Source: Streptomyces sp. NBC_00425
GTDB lineage: Bacteria > Actinomycetota > Actinomycetes > Streptomycetales > Streptomycetaceae
NCBI RefSeq assembly: GCF_036030735.1
Contig: NZ_CP107928.1
Span: forward strand, 7,874,001-7,938,000
Length of the DNA: 64,000 bases
Direction of reading: 5' to 3'
In this document: in pieces, positions 1-8,603 of the stretch
Position numbering within the stretch: the stretch's first letter is position 1
How the letters are laid out: each line of letters opens with the position of its first letter
Notes under the pieces: generated by a model
What the model saw: the letters and a program-made list of their open reading frames with translations, nothing else
Database searches by the model: none
Told to the model about the DNA's origin: nothing
Program-made: the position numbers and the translations under genes

Positions 1-639
1 CAGCCAGTACCGCAGTTCCTTGCGCTGCGGCTGCTCGCTGCGGCAGCGCATCAGAGCCGCCGAGAGCAGCGGCTCGGCCTGGCCGTACATCTCCAGTCGC
101 ACCCGGGCCATTCCGCCGAACAGGCCGGCCTCGATGCACAGCAGCGGGTCGTCGAGCAGCGAGTCGGTGTACCGGACCAGCTGCTCCCAGTCCTTGACCA
201 GGTAAGCGCGACAGGCGTGCAGAAAGCGGACCTGGTGGTCGGCGTCGACGGGCGGGAGCCCGGCGAGCGCCCGGTCCAGTTCGGGCACATGGCGACCGTC
301 GAGCCAGTGCGAGGCGTGGGCGAGCAGCAGATCGCGGGGGCTCTCCAGGACCGGCTGCACCCACCAGCCCAGCCAGTACCAGGAGTTGAGGGTCCGGCGG
401 TGCCGTGTGCGCTGCTCCCCGAACCGTTCGCGGTGGCGGAACATCCGCAGCAGCGCGGTCGTCGTGTCGACGCGCAGTGCGTGCAGTCCGAGCCAGCCGT
501 CGGCCATGCCGGGATCGATCCGCACCGCCGTGCGGAACTCCTCCTCCGCCTGCGGATAGGCGCCCATGGTGTAGGCGTCCACGCCTCGAAGCCAGGCGAG
601 GTCGGCGGGAGCCTCGGGGCCCTGCGTGCCGAAGTCCAT
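1..639 (-). CDS. TPR-type protein, N-terminal 213 residues (partial; possibly the N-terminus of an EccA/SpoVK-like AAA+ protein)
   Basis: The frame is open from ATG 639 to the left edge with no stop, so only the N-terminal 213 residues are present. An SD-like GGGGGA lies a few bases upstream of the ATG. The protein is rich in helices and begins with a TPR-like helix pair (PQAEEEFRTAVRIDPGMADG, about residues 30-49), followed by a Trp-rich stretch near residues 90-100 and further helical repeats. No membrane segment or catalytic motif is visible in the part seen. In Streptomyces, N-terminal regions of this character precede CbxX/EccA-type AAA+ ATPases; that assignment is inference because the ATPase part would lie outside the window. 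A hairpin and a candidate promoter lie about 290-390 bp upstream. Confidence 0.75.
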   Translation of the reverse strand, partial: MDFGTQGPEAPADLAWLRGVDAYTMGAYPQAEEEFRTAVRIDPGMADGWLGLHALRVDTTTALLRMFRHRERFGEQRTRHRRTLNSWYWLGWWVQPVLESPRDLLLAHASHWLDGRHVPELDRALAGLPPVDADHQVRFLHACRAYLVKDWEQLVRYTDSLLDDPLLCIEAGLFGGMARVRLEMYGQAEPLLSAALMRCRSEQPQRKELRYWL

Positions 640-926
640 CACGTCCCCCACAGACCGTGCCCCCGTCGGTATGCCGGCGGACGTCGCCCGTCGGCTGCCT
701 TGGTCGAACCGCTGTGCCGCGGACCGGAGTTGCCAGGTGCGCGCAGCAGTCGCCCAGGTCGCACCGAAGGCATCGTACCTGCGGGAGAGGGGCTCGCCGT
801 AGGGCGCCGCACAGGCCGTTCGACGCGGTGGAAGCAGACGGGGCGCATACCGCGCGGTGACCCTGGGTGAGCGGATCACGTCACGTCAGGTCCGAAAAGG
901 GGCCCCGGAGCAGGGTCCGGACAGAA

Positions 927-964
927 CGAAGCCCCCGATCACGGGGGAACAACCGGGGGCTTCG
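927..964 (-). terminator. Hairpin between the uridine-kinase-like gene and the TPR gene
   Basis: Perfect 11-bp arms (CGAAGCCCCCG at 927-937 and its complement at 954-964) are separated by 16 nt. There is no T-tract on either side. It lies downstream of the leftward uridine-kinase-like gene and upstream of the leftward TPR gene, so terminator or attenuator are the natural readings. Confidence 0.55.
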
Positions 965-998
965 CGTCCGAGAGCGGCTACGATCGCCGCGCATTGAG

Positions 999-1028
999 AA
1001 CGTAAGACCTGTACGGGCCGCCGGTCAA
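999..1028 (-). promoter_or_regulatory. Candidate HrdB-type promoter directed leftward
   Basis: Read on the minus strand: -35 TTGACC (1028-1023), an 18-nt spacer, and -10 TACGTT (1004-999). Transcription would start near 992 and run into the hairpin at 964-927 after about 30 nt. Confidence 0.4.
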
Positions 1029-1077
1029 GCAGAGTCGGAGTACTTGGCGAAGTTCGGACGCAAGGGTTTTCACAAGT

Positions 1078-1734
1078 TCACCACATCGCGGGCGGTTCCT
1101 CACGATGGGTGACATCGCGGTCCGGACCGGAACCCTTCGCAGGCCCCGGCAGTACCTCGTACCCCTGCTCCAACTGCCGTACCAGCAGGGCGGCGTGCGG
1201 CCGCGACGGGTCCTCGGCGAAGTGACGGACTTCGGCCGGAACCCACCCGTCCCAGAACGCGCGCTGCTCCTCTCCGTCACGCGCCCGGCCGCGTGCCCAG
1301 GACTCCTCGGGCGGCACCTCCATCCACAGCAGGCACCCCAGGTGCGGCCGCAGCGCGCGGCGGCCCGCGCCTACCCCCTCGACCAGCACGACGGGGGCGG
1401 CGGGCAGGGTGCGGGGCGGGCCGAACCGGTGGGCATGCCAGTCGTAGGGCGTGTACTGCGCGCTCTCGCCGCTGCGGAAGGGCTCGATCACCTGGGAGAG
1501 CAGGCGGCCGGTCCACGAGAACAGCTGGTCGTGGGACGCGATGTCGTCGAGGTGCAGCACCGGGGCGCCGTCCAGCGCCTGCGCCAGGCGTCCGGCGAAG
1601 GTGGACTTCCCCGAGCCGGCGTGCCCGTCGACGCCGATCAGACGCACCGGTCCGCAGGACGGCGGCAGACGGAGGAGCCGGGAGGCGAGCTGGCGGATGA
1701 CGGATCCTGGGGGGTGGGCGGGGCCGAGGCCCAT
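1078..1734 (-). CDS. udk: Uridine kinase-like P-loop kinase
   Basis: A 218-residue cytoplasmic P-loop protein of the uridine kinase/phosphoribulokinase type, predicted to phosphorylate uridine or a similar small substrate for nucleotide salvage. The Walker A loop GHAGSGKST is at residues 37-45. A DDIA motif in the LHLDDIA segment suits the catalytic and metal positions of the family, and the YDWHAHRFG and VLVEGVGAG segments are typical of actinobacterial uridine kinases. I chose ATG 1734; it lacks a strong SD. The frame stays open far upstream on this strand, but those codons lie antisense to the next gene and are not protein-like. The exact substrate is uncertain. Confidence 0.78.
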   Translation of the reverse strand: MGLGPAHPPGSVIRQLASRLLRLPPSCGPVRLIGVDGHAGSGKSTFAGRLAQALDGAPVLHLDDIASHDQLFSWTGRLLSQVIEPFRSGESAQYTPYDWHAHRFGPPRTLPAAPVVLVEGVGAGRRALRPHLGCLLWMEVPPEESWARGRARDGEEQRAFWDGWVPAEVRHFAEDPSRPHAALLVRQLEQGYEVLPGPAKGSGPDRDVTHREEPPAMW

Positions 1735-1759
1735 GGAGCGGCGGGCGGTGCGCCGGTCC

Positions 1760-1819
1760 TTCGGCGCGGTGATCCTTCGGTACGGGCGGTGCTTTCGGCG
1801 CGGTGATCCTTCGGTACGG
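1760..1819. repeat. Two copies of a 26-bp direct repeat, 34-bp period
   Basis: Copies at 1760-1785 and 1794-1819 are identical over 26 bp (beginning TTCGGCGCGG and ending CTTCGGTACGG). They lie just upstream of the uridine-kinase-like start and inside the gap before the C39 peptidase gene. Confidence 0.85.
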
Positions 1820-1998
1820 CGGGTGAGTCTACGGGGAGCCGCCGCCGTCGGTGGGCCAGACCGATGGTGGTGGGCGCGGCACGGGCCCACCTGCTGGAAG
1901 CCGCGTTCGGCTCCCCTCATAGTGGCCGAACAGCCGCAGAGCGACACCGGGCTGTACAGAGTCGTACGGACCGCACAGACCCCCGGGAGTCTCCACCC

Positions 1999-3435
1999 AT
2001 GAGCAGTCCCATGAGCCGAGCCACGAGCCGAGCCGCGAGCCGAGTCGAACAGCCGTCCCGCAGAACGGTCCTCGCTGCCGCGGTCGCCGCCGCGGTGGCA
2101 GGGGGACCGTCGCCCTCCGCGTCCGCCACGGAGGCGGACGGCACCGAGGCGACCGGTACCGAGGCGACCGGCGCCCCGGGCGCCGAAGCGGCGCCGGCCC
2201 GATCCGTCGACTACCGCGGCTGGACCACGTACGCCGACTGGCGCTCCGGCGTCGCCGAGGGCGCCCGTGCCCTGGCCGGGATCCGCCCGGGCGTCGCCAT
2301 CGCCGCCGCCCCGCTCGGCGTCGTCGACCACACCGACCCGCACAGCAGGACGACCGCGTCCTGGGAGTACGCGACCTGGACGTCGCCCCTCCACCGGCTC
2401 GCCGTCCCCGCCACCGAGGTGATCGCCTCCTGGAACGCGAGCACACCCGCCGGCAGCTGGATCCAGGTCGAGATCGAGGGCACGTACTCCGACGGCACGG
2501 ACACGCCCTGGTACGTGATGGGTCGCTGGGCCTCCGGAGACCAGGACATCAAGCGGTCCTCGGTCGACGGCCAGAGCGACGGCAGAAGCACCGTGTGGAC
2601 CGACACGCTCGCGATCGACGATGCCGCGGGCGGTCTGCGTCTCGACGCCTACCGCCTCCGGCTCACCCTGTACCGCCGCCCCGGCACCGATGTCACGCCG
2701 ACCGTGTGGCGGCTGGGGGCGATGGGCTCCGACGTGCCGGACCGCTTCACCGTGCCGGCCTCCGTGCCCGGCCTCGCGCGGGAACTGCGGGTCCCCCGCT
2801 ACTCGCAGGAGGTCCACAAGGGCCAGTACCCCGAGTACGACAACGGCGGCGAGGCCTGGTGCAGCCCCACCTCCTCGCAGATGATCGTCGAGTACTGGGG
2901 CGGGCGGCTCACCGACGAGCAGCTGGCGTGGGTCGACCCCTCCTACGCAGACCCGCAGGTGTGCCACGCGGCCAGGCACACCTATGACCACCAGTACGCC
3001 GGCTGCGGCAACTGGCCGTTCAACGCCGCCTACGCGGCCACCTTCGAGGATCTGCAGGGCGTGGTCACCCGGCTCGGCTCCCTCACCGACCTCGAGACGC
3101 TCATCGGCGCGGGGATCCCGGCCATGACGTCACAGTCCTTCCTCAAGGAGGAGCTCACCGGAGCCGGGTACGGGACCTCCGGGCACCTGATGACCGTGAT
3201 CGGCTTCACCGCCGGGGGCGACGTGATCGCCAACGACCCGTTCTCGGCGGACGACGCGACGGTGCGCCGGGTGTATCCGCGGCGGGAGTTCGAGAACGTC
3301 TGGCTCAGGACCAGGCGTCACAACGCGACGGGAAAGGTCGTCTCCGGCACGGGCGGCGTCTGCTACCTCTACTTCCCGGCGCGTCCCAGCGCCCGCCAGC
3401 GCCAGGCCCTGACGGCGGTGGGAATCCGGATGTGA
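1999..3435 (+). CDS. Tat-exported C39-type papain-like peptidase
   Basis: 478 residues. The N-terminus holds a twin-arginine signal (SRRTVLA, about residues 24-30, followed by an Ala/Val-rich hydrophobic run and an Ala-rich cleavage region), predicting folded export by Tat. The middle is a beta-rich region without a recognised motif. The C-terminal half carries a C39-type papain fold: catalytic Cys288 in EAWCSPTSSQ, His396 in SGHLMTVIGF, and an N-D pair at 412-413 in VIANDPF. The presence of all three motifs supports an active protease or related hydrolase. The substrate is unknown. ATG 1999 was chosen because it places the Tat motif near the N-terminus; a weak GGGAG lies upstream. The gene is monocistronic and divergent from the uridine-kinase-like gene. 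Confidence 0.82.
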   Translation: MSSPMSRATSRAASRVEQPSRRTVLAAAVAAAVAGGPSPSASATEADGTEATGTEATGAPGAEAAPARSVDYRGWTTYADWRSGVAEGARALAGIRPGVAIAAAPLGVVDHTDPHSRTTASWEYATWTSPLHRLAVPATEVIASWNASTPAGSWIQVEIEGTYSDGTDTPWYVMGRWASGDQDIKRSSVDGQSDGRSTVWTDTLAIDDAAGGLRLDAYRLRLTLYRRPGTDVTPTVWRLGAMGSDVPDRFTVPASVPGLARELRVPRYSQEVHKGQYPEYDNGGEAWCSPTSSQMIVEYWGGRLTDEQLAWVDPSYADPQVCHAARHTYDHQYAGCGNWPFNAAYAATFEDLQGVVTRLGSLTDLETLIGAGIPAMTSQSFLKEELTGAGYGTSGHLMTVIGFTAGGDVIANDPFSADDATVRRVYPRREFENVWLRTRRHNATGKVVSGTGGVCYLYFPARPSARQRQALTAVGIRM

Positions 3436-3526
3436 GCAAGATCTCTGCCACAAAAGGCCCGGCGAGTGGCAGGGTGGTCGGATCGGTGGGGGGATCCACC
3501 AGTACGTCCGACTTCAGCGAGACACC

Positions 3527-3667
3527 ATGACCGCTCAGACAGCCACTGCCACTCGCACCCGTACCGGCGGCCCGAAAACCGACGGTCCGAAGATCCTGGA
3601 GCACGCTCTGGGCTGGGTACTCGTCGCGGTCCTCGCGATGCTGGTCACCCAGCTCGGACTGCTCTGA
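3527..3667 (+). CDS. 46-residue single-pass membrane protein
   Basis: A short frame beginning MTAQTATATRTRTGG and ending in a hydrophobic helix (WVLVAVLAMLVTQLGLL, about residues 30-46). Codons are G/C-biased at the third position, as expected for Streptomyces coding DNA. The basic, Thr-rich N-terminus followed by a C-terminal helix suggests a tail-anchored small membrane protein. The SD is weak. It sits between the C39 peptidase and the TetR gene on the same strand. No function is known to me. Confidence 0.6.
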   Translation: MTAQTATATRTRTGGPKTDGPKILEHALGWVLVAVLAMLVTQLGLL

Positions 3668-3741
3668 CGGGTGCGATCTGACGCACGGTTGACCTGACAT
3701 ACTGCGGATGTCCCGCCGACTGCCCGAGACCAGGGTCGAAA

Positions 3742-4401
3742 TTGAATATCAGTGAACAGCGCGAAGTCGTGCGCCCCCGGGCGCGCGGCACCGAGCGCTC
3801 ACTGGCGCGTCGCGCCGAACTCATCTCCATCGGGCGGAAGTTGTTCGCCGACACGTCGTACGACACGCTCTCGATGGACGACATCGCCCGGCAGGCGCAT
3901 GTCGCCAAGGGGCTGATCTATTACTACTTCCAGTCCAAGCGCGGCTACTACCTGGCCATCATCCAGGATTCCGTCGCCGATCTGGTCACCTTCGCGGCGA
4001 GCGGCCTGGAACTGTCCCAGGTGGACCGGGTGCAGCGCACCATCGACGGTTATCTGCGCTATGCCGAGCACAACCAGGCCGCCTACCGCACGATCGTGAG
4101 CGGCGGCGTCGGCTTCGACACCGAGGTCCACGGCATCCGGGACGGTGTCCGTGCGGCGATGGTGGCGACCATCGCCGAGGGCGCGTACGGCCGCAGTGAC
4201 GTGCCGCCGTTGCCGCGTATGGCCCTGCTCGCCTGGGTGTGCAGCGTGGAGGGGGTCACGCTGGAGTGGATCGACCGTCCCGAGCTCACCCGAGAGGTCA
4301 TGGTCGAGCTGCTGGTGAAGACCCTGGGCGGCGCCCTGCGCGCCATCGAGGACCTCGACCCCGCGTTTCCGGCGCCGAAGCCGGCCCGCCGCGAGGGCTG
4401 A
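3742..4401 (+). CDS. TetR-family transcriptional regulator
   Basis: 219 residues. The N-terminal TetR DNA-binding domain is clear: LFADTSYDTLSMDDIARQAH followed by VAKGLIYYYFQSKRGYY (about residues 31-69), where the second segment is the recognition helix. The C-terminal helical ligand domain (about residues 80-205) is typical in length. The start is TTG 3742, preceded by AGGG about 7 nt upstream; GTG 3769 is the next alternative. The target and ligand cannot be read from the sequence. The adjacent small membrane protein gene is a possible target, by position only. Confidence 0.88.
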   Translation: MNISEQREVVRPRARGTERSLARRAELISIGRKLFADTSYDTLSMDDIARQAHVAKGLIYYYFQSKRGYYLAIIQDSVADLVTFAASGLELSQVDRVQRTIDGYLRYAEHNQAAYRTIVSGGVGFDTEVHGIRDGVRAAMVATIAEGAYGRSDVPPLPRMALLAWVCSVEGVTLEWIDRPELTREVMVELLVKTLGGALRAIEDLDPAFPAPKPARREG

Positions 4402-4498
4402 CGGGCAGGGCAGGCGCACAGCGCGCACCGTCGGCGGGGCGCACGCACAGCGGCCCACCCGCCGACGGGGCGGACCCGCCGGGGCGACTGCTCAGGCG

Positions 4499-4605
4499 TG
4501 AGAGCTCACGCCCCTCCGGCTCACGCCCCTCCGGCTCACGGCCCTTCGGCCCCCGGCCTTTCGGCCCCCGCCCTTTCGGCCCCCGGCCCTCCGGCCCAGC
4601 CGTGA
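4499..4605. repeat. G+C-rich tandem-like repeats downstream of the TetR gene
   Basis: Short imperfect units of the forms GCCCCTCCGGCTCAC and GGCCCTTTCGGCCCCC are repeated several times in tandem. Each unit is partly self-complementary, so the block can form stacked hairpins. It lies in the convergent gap between the TetR gene and a small leftward frame, where it may end transcription. Confidence 0.6.
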
Positions 4606-4655
4606 CCTGCCCGGCGGGCCACCTGACGCCCTGGCTCAGCTCGCCGTTCGGCGGG

Positions 4656-4922
4656 TCATCGCCCGTCGCCCACCGGATCCGCGAGCCCGCTGAACTGTCC
4701 CCGCCGCACCTGCGGCGCGGTCAGCCGCACCCACTCCGGGTCGTGACGCCCCGGCAGGGTGCGGCCCCGGTCGGCCCAGGTCCGCAGCAGGTCACGGTAG
4801 ATGGGCGGGTCCTGAGGGGGCGGCGGGGCCAGCGGAACCGATTCTGCGTGCACGGGCTCCGGATGCGTCGGTGCGAAGAGCTGGCGGTGACGCCCGGGAG
4901 CAGCCGAGTAGGTGGGGGTCAT
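4656..4922 (-). CDS. Small unknown protein (88 residues)
   Basis: A short Pro- and Arg-rich frame. Its C-terminal half (IYRDLLRTWADRGRTLPG, then DPEWVRLTAP and GQFSGL) reads like real protein, while the N-terminal half is low in complexity. There is no strong SD upstream of ATG 4922. I recall no named family. It could be a conserved small Streptomyces protein or a chance frame in G+C-rich DNA. Confidence 0.45.
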   Translation of the reverse strand: MTPTYSAAPGRHRQLFAPTHPEPVHAESVPLAPPPPQDPPIYRDLLRTWADRGRTLPGRHDPEWVRLTAPQVRRGQFSGLADPVGDGR

Positions 4923-5143
4923 ACCAGGGCAACGCGGGTCCGCGCGACGGAGTCACCGGCGCACAGGGGTGCGCGTGAGTTCGGGATGTGCCCCCGGGTC
5001 GCTGCGACGTCCGCGCAGACGTACTCCCGGGGGTGCCCGTCCGGTCGAGCAGGGCGCGCCGAACCTGCACCACGCCCTCCTGCCGGTCATGGTGCGGTCC
5101 CGTTACGGGATCGGAGCAGAGGGAGCGGGCGCGGGAGCGCCGC

Positions 5144-5599
5144 TCAGGCGGCCGCGCGGCGCATCACCGGGACGCGCATCGGGCGCGAACCCGGGCCGCC
5201 GACGTGCGAGAAGGGCTGCGTACGCCAGTCCAGTCCCTGAGGGAGCGTCAGCAGGAGTGCGGTGTCCTGCTCCTGGAGTTCCGCGGACTCGTCCGCAGGG
5301 CGGGCCTCGGCCGCCGTGCGCCCCGTGCCGGCGCAGACCGTGAGCCCGAACGGGTTCCACGGTGAGGCGCACAGCGCGTGCTCCGGCAGGCTCTCCTCGT
5401 CCGCGAGCAGCGCGATGGGCTGCGTGCAGTCCGGGCAGATCACCCGGTACATCTCGAAGGTGTCGTACGCGTCGAGGTGCTCGACGGAGTCACCTTCGAA
5501 GCCGTCGGCGTCGAAGGGTTCGACGCCCTCCGGCTCGGGCTCGCCGACGGACTGGAGCCGCTTGGGCGCGGTGCGACCAGGGCGCTTGAAACTCTGCAT
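5144..5599 (-). CDS. Conserved small protein with a CxxC motif, function unknown
   Basis: 151 residues. A strong SD (GGGGGAGAATCAC before the ATG) supports the start at 5599. The N-terminus is basic (MQSFKRPGRTAPKR), followed by an acidic stretch (DADGFEGDSVEHLDAYD) and then a single CPDC motif (YRVICPDCTQPIALLADEESLPEHALCA) that could bind zinc together with later cysteines. The C-terminus is Pro/Arg-rich. No transmembrane segment is visible. It is transcribed divergently from the Lrp regulator across a 298-bp gap. I do not know its function. Confidence 0.75.
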   Translation of the reverse strand: MQSFKRPGRTAPKRLQSVGEPEPEGVEPFDADGFEGDSVEHLDAYDTFEMYRVICPDCTQPIALLADEESLPEHALCASPWNPFGLTVCAGTGRTAAEARPADESAELQEQDTALLLTLPQGLDWRTQPFSHVGGPGSRPMRVPVMRRAAA

Positions 5600-5897
5600 G
5601 TGATTCTCCCCCTCGGGCTGGGTCGTGACGGCAGTGCGGCCTCGACCACAGCAAGCACTTCCCAGCCCGTCCCGGCGGTAACCGCCGTGGCATCACTAAG
5701 CGTTCACGAGTGCTGTGGCTTTCGTCACATGCCGCTTGCAGGTGCCTCACACGCGAGCGCCACCCGGGCGGCGCCGTGAGCGTCACCCCGGTGATGCCCG
5801 GGTGGCGCGCGGGCCGCTCCGGACACATCACAAACGGGGTATGACCTGCGCTGTATAGGTATACGCGGAGATCGCGCTGCCTGTAAGTTCTTGCGTC

Positions 5898-6338
5898 ATG
5901 GAGGAGCTGGACCGACAAATCGTGCAGCTGCTCGTCAAGGACGGGCGGATGAGCTACACCGATCTGGGCAAGGCCACGGGCCTGTCCACATCTGCCGTGC
6001 ACCAGAGGGTGCGCAGGCTGGAACAGCGCGGCGTCATCCGTGGGTACGCGGCCGTCGTCGACTCGGAGGCCGTCGGGCTGCCCCTGACCGCCTTCATCTC
6101 GGTGAAGCCCTTCGACCCCAGTGCCCCCGACGACATCGCCGAGCGGCTTGCGGACGTTCCCGAGATCGAGGCCTGCCACAGCGTGGCCGGCGACGAGAAC
6201 TACATCCTCAAGGTCCGCGTGGCCACCCCGCACGAGCTGGAGGAGCTGCTGGGGCGGCTCAGGGCGCTCGCCGGCGTGTCGACGCGCACGACGGTCGTCC
6301 TGTCCACTCCCTACGAGGCCCGGCCGCCGCGCATCTGA
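5898..6338 (+). CDS. Lrp/AsnC-family transcriptional regulator
   Basis: 146 residues, the usual family length. The N-terminal winged helix-turn-helix spans residues about 1-60 (LDRQIVQLLVKDGRMSYTDL, then KATGLSTSAVHQRVRRLEQRG). The C-terminal RAM ligand-binding domain follows (residues about 65-140), including a VAGDENYILKVRV segment characteristic of the effector pocket. There is no clear SD before ATG 5898, so a short or leaderless transcript is possible. The amidohydrolase begins 49 bp downstream on the same strand, which suggests co-transcription. Many such regulators respond to an amino acid, but the ligand is not readable here. Confidence 0.92.
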   Translation: MEELDRQIVQLLVKDGRMSYTDLGKATGLSTSAVHQRVRRLEQRGVIRGYAAVVDSEAVGLPLTAFISVKPFDPSAPDDIAERLADVPEIEACHSVAGDENYILKVRVATPHELEELLGRLRALAGVSTRTTVVLSTPYEARPPRI

Positions 6339-6387
6339 GGAGCACCCTGGCGAACAGCCGCCCTCCAGAGGCGCGAGACTGTTCCCC

Positions 6388-8004
6388 ATGAGTGAGCACG
6401 CCCCCGAGCCGAAGACCGTCCTGCTCCGCCGAGGAGAGGTCCACAGCCCCGCCGATCCTTTCGCGACCGCGATGGTCGTCGAACGCGGCCAGGTCGCCTG
6501 GGTGGGCTCCGAGGGCGCCGCCGACGCCTTCGCCGGCGGCGTCGACGAGGTGGTCGACCTGGACGGCGCCCTCGTCACCCCGGCGTTCACCGACGCCCAT
6601 GTGCACACCACGTCCACCGGCCTCGCGCTCACCGGACTCGACCTGTCCGCGGCCCCCTCCCTGGCGGCCGCACTCGCTCTGGTGCGCGAGTTCGCGGTGT
6701 CCCGTCCACGGGACAAGGTGCTGCTGGGCCACGGGTGGGACGCCTCCCGCTGGCCGGAGGGCCGCCCGCCCCGGCGGGCGGAACTGGACGAGGCCGCCGG
6801 CGGCCGGTCGCTCTACCTCAGCCGGATCGACGTCCACTCGGCCGCGGTGACCACCGCACTGCTGGCCCTCGCCCCCCGGGCCCGGGACGCGGCCGGCTTC
6901 GCCGACGACGAGCCGCTCACCCGCGACGCCCACCACACCGTCCGCGCCGCCGCGTTCGCAGCCGTGACGCCGGCCCAGCGTGCCGAGGCCCAGCGGACCG
7001 CCCTCGCCCACGCCGCGTCGCTCGGCATCGGCTCCGTCCACGAGTGCGCCGGCCCGGAGATCTCCTCCGAGGACGACTTCACGGACCTGCTGCGGCTCGC
7101 GGCCGAGACGTCCGGCCCACGCGTCGTCGGCTACTGGGCGGAGCGCGACGTGGACAAGGCCCGCGAGCTCGGCGCCCTCGGGGCCGCGGGAGACCTGTTC
7201 GTCGACGGGGCCCTCGGATCCCACACCGCCTGTCTGCACACCCCGTACGCCGACGCCGGCCACACCGGAGTCGCGTACCTGGACGCCGACGAGGTCGCCG
7301 CCCATGTGACGGCCTGCACCGAAGCAGGGCTCCAGGCCGGCTTCCACGCCATCGGCGACGCCGCCGTCACGGGCGTCGTCGAGGGCGTCCGCGCGGCCGC
7401 CGAGAAGGTCGGCCTCGCCCGGATCCGCGCCGCCCGCCATCGTGTGGAGCACGCGGAGATGCTGACGCCCGAGACCGTCGCCGCGTTCGCCGAACTGGGT
7501 CTCACCGCCTCCGTCCAGCCCGCCTTCGACGCCCTGTGGGGCGGCGAGCAGGGCATGTACGCGCAGCGGCTGGGCGCGGACCGGGCCAGGACCCTGAACC
7601 CGTTCGCCGCCCTGCTGCGGGCCGGCGTGCCGCTCGCCTTCGGCTCCGACAGCCCGGTGACCCCGCTCGACCCGTGGGGGACCGTGCGCGCCGCAGCCTT
7701 CCACCGGACCCCGGAGCACCGCGTCTCCGCGCGCGCCGCGTTCACCGCGCACACCCGCGGCGGCTGGCGGGCGGTCGGCCGCGACGACGCCGGGGTGCTG
7801 GTCCCGGGCGCGCCCGCCGACTACGCGGTCTGGCGCACGGACGAACTGGTGGTCCAGGCCCCCGACGACCGCGTCGCCCGCTGGTCCACCGACCCCCGTT
7901 CCGGGACCCCGGGACTGCCCGATCTGACGCCCGGGACCGACCTCCCGGTGTGTCTGCGCACCGTGGTGGGCGGCCGGACGGTGTTCGTGCGGCCGAGCGA
8001 GTGA
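6388..8004 (+). CDS. Amidohydrolase family protein (YtcJ-like metal-dependent hydrolase)
   Basis: 538 residues. This is a metal-dependent amidohydrolase of the amidohydrolase_3/YtcJ subgroup. The metal-binding motif DAHVH is at residues 69-73. Later conserved histidine and aspartate segments are HAIGDAAV, RHRVEHAEM and FGSDSPV, in the right order for a TIM-barrel hydrolase. These enzymes hydrolyse C-N bonds of amides, formamides or cyclic substrates in the cytoplasm; the substrate is not predictable. ATG 6388 fits the family's usual N-terminus. The gene follows the Lrp regulator by 49 bp. Confidence 0.88.
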   Translation: MSEHAPEPKTVLLRRGEVHSPADPFATAMVVERGQVAWVGSEGAADAFAGGVDEVVDLDGALVTPAFTDAHVHTTSTGLALTGLDLSAAPSLAAALALVREFAVSRPRDKVLLGHGWDASRWPEGRPPRRAELDEAAGGRSLYLSRIDVHSAAVTTALLALAPRARDAAGFADDEPLTRDAHHTVRAAAFAAVTPAQRAEAQRTALAHAASLGIGSVHECAGPEISSEDDFTDLLRLAAETSGPRVVGYWAERDVDKARELGALGAAGDLFVDGALGSHTACLHTPYADAGHTGVAYLDADEVAAHVTACTEAGLQAGFHAIGDAAVTGVVEGVRAAAEKVGLARIRAARHRVEHAEMLTPETVAAFAELGLTASVQPAFDALWGGEQGMYAQRLGADRARTLNPFAALLRAGVPLAFGSDSPVTPLDPWGTVRAAAFHRTPEHRVSARAAFTAHTRGGWRAVGRDDAGVLVPGAPADYAVWRTDELVVQAPDDRVARWSTDPRSGTPGLPDLTPGTDLPVCLRTVVGGRTVFVRPSE

Positions 8005-8603
8005 TCTCCCGGGGCGCCCCGGGAAAGATCACCCGTCCGCCCGTCGCCGTGCGATGCGGGCCCTCTCCCGGCTGACCTGCGCGTTGGCAGAAGACCCGCA
8101 GGTCGAACCGCTGTTGACAGCTGACGGCGGCGGGCCGGTAGGTTCGGCGGAGTCCACCACCGGACGCCCCGCCCGGGGAACATCCGCGCACTCGCCGCGG
8201 CGCCGCTGGGTCAGGGACGGTGTGCCGAACCGGCGCACGTCCACTGGCAGCCAGGCTCAGCGCCCGCGCCGCAGCGAGGGAACGTTCCGGCCGGTCGGGG
8301 AGGTGTGACCCGGGTGGGGCCCGGGTGCTCAGTAGACAACGGCTTTCGGTCGACCCGCAGCCAGCGGGTCCCGGGCCGGCCCGAAGGGCGCCGGGCCCCC
8401 ATCCGCAGCCGCCCCCGCACGCGTGCGGGGTCTGGGCAGTGCAGGGACCGTACCTCTGGTGGGCCGGGTGCGTACATACGGGCCCAAAAGCACATTGCTA
8501 CCCCGCTTCCGTGGTTCGACACCACCGTTCGAACGTCCGGTCACGTCATCGCAGGCTGGGGCCACTAAGGTGGTCTCCGGCGAACGGACATGAAGGGGCA
8601 GCA
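8005..8603. other. About 600-bp gap upstream of ppm1
   Basis: No protein-like frame is visible. The gap holds a candidate promoter (8114-8144) and an 18-bp perfect palindrome at 8413-8430 (CCCCGCAC, GC, then the complement). If the promoter drives ppm1, the leader would exceed 450 nt. The length and structure leave room for a regulatory RNA, but I recognise none. Confidence 0.45.
8114..8144 (+). promoter_or_regulatory. Candidate promoter in the gap upstream of ppm1
   Basis: -35 TTGACA (8114-8119) matches the consensus exactly. A 19-nt spacer leads to -10 TAGGTT (8139-8144). Transcription would begin near 8151, far upstream of ppm1. Confidence 0.4.

Larger units (their letters stand above)
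640..1077. other. 438-bp gap between the TPR gene and the uridine-kinase-like gene
   Basis: I see no convincing gene here. It holds a hairpin at 927-964 and a candidate leftward promoter at 999-1028, both listed separately. The remaining 640-926 would be a long 5' leader for the TPR gene if that promoter drives it. Confidence 0.5.

Noticed and set aside
1736..2991. Leftward open frame of over 400 codons upstream of the uridine-kinase-like ATG
   Set aside because: It lies antisense to the C39 peptidase and reads as Gly/Arg/Val-rich shadow sequence. Only the part from 1734 down is protein-like.
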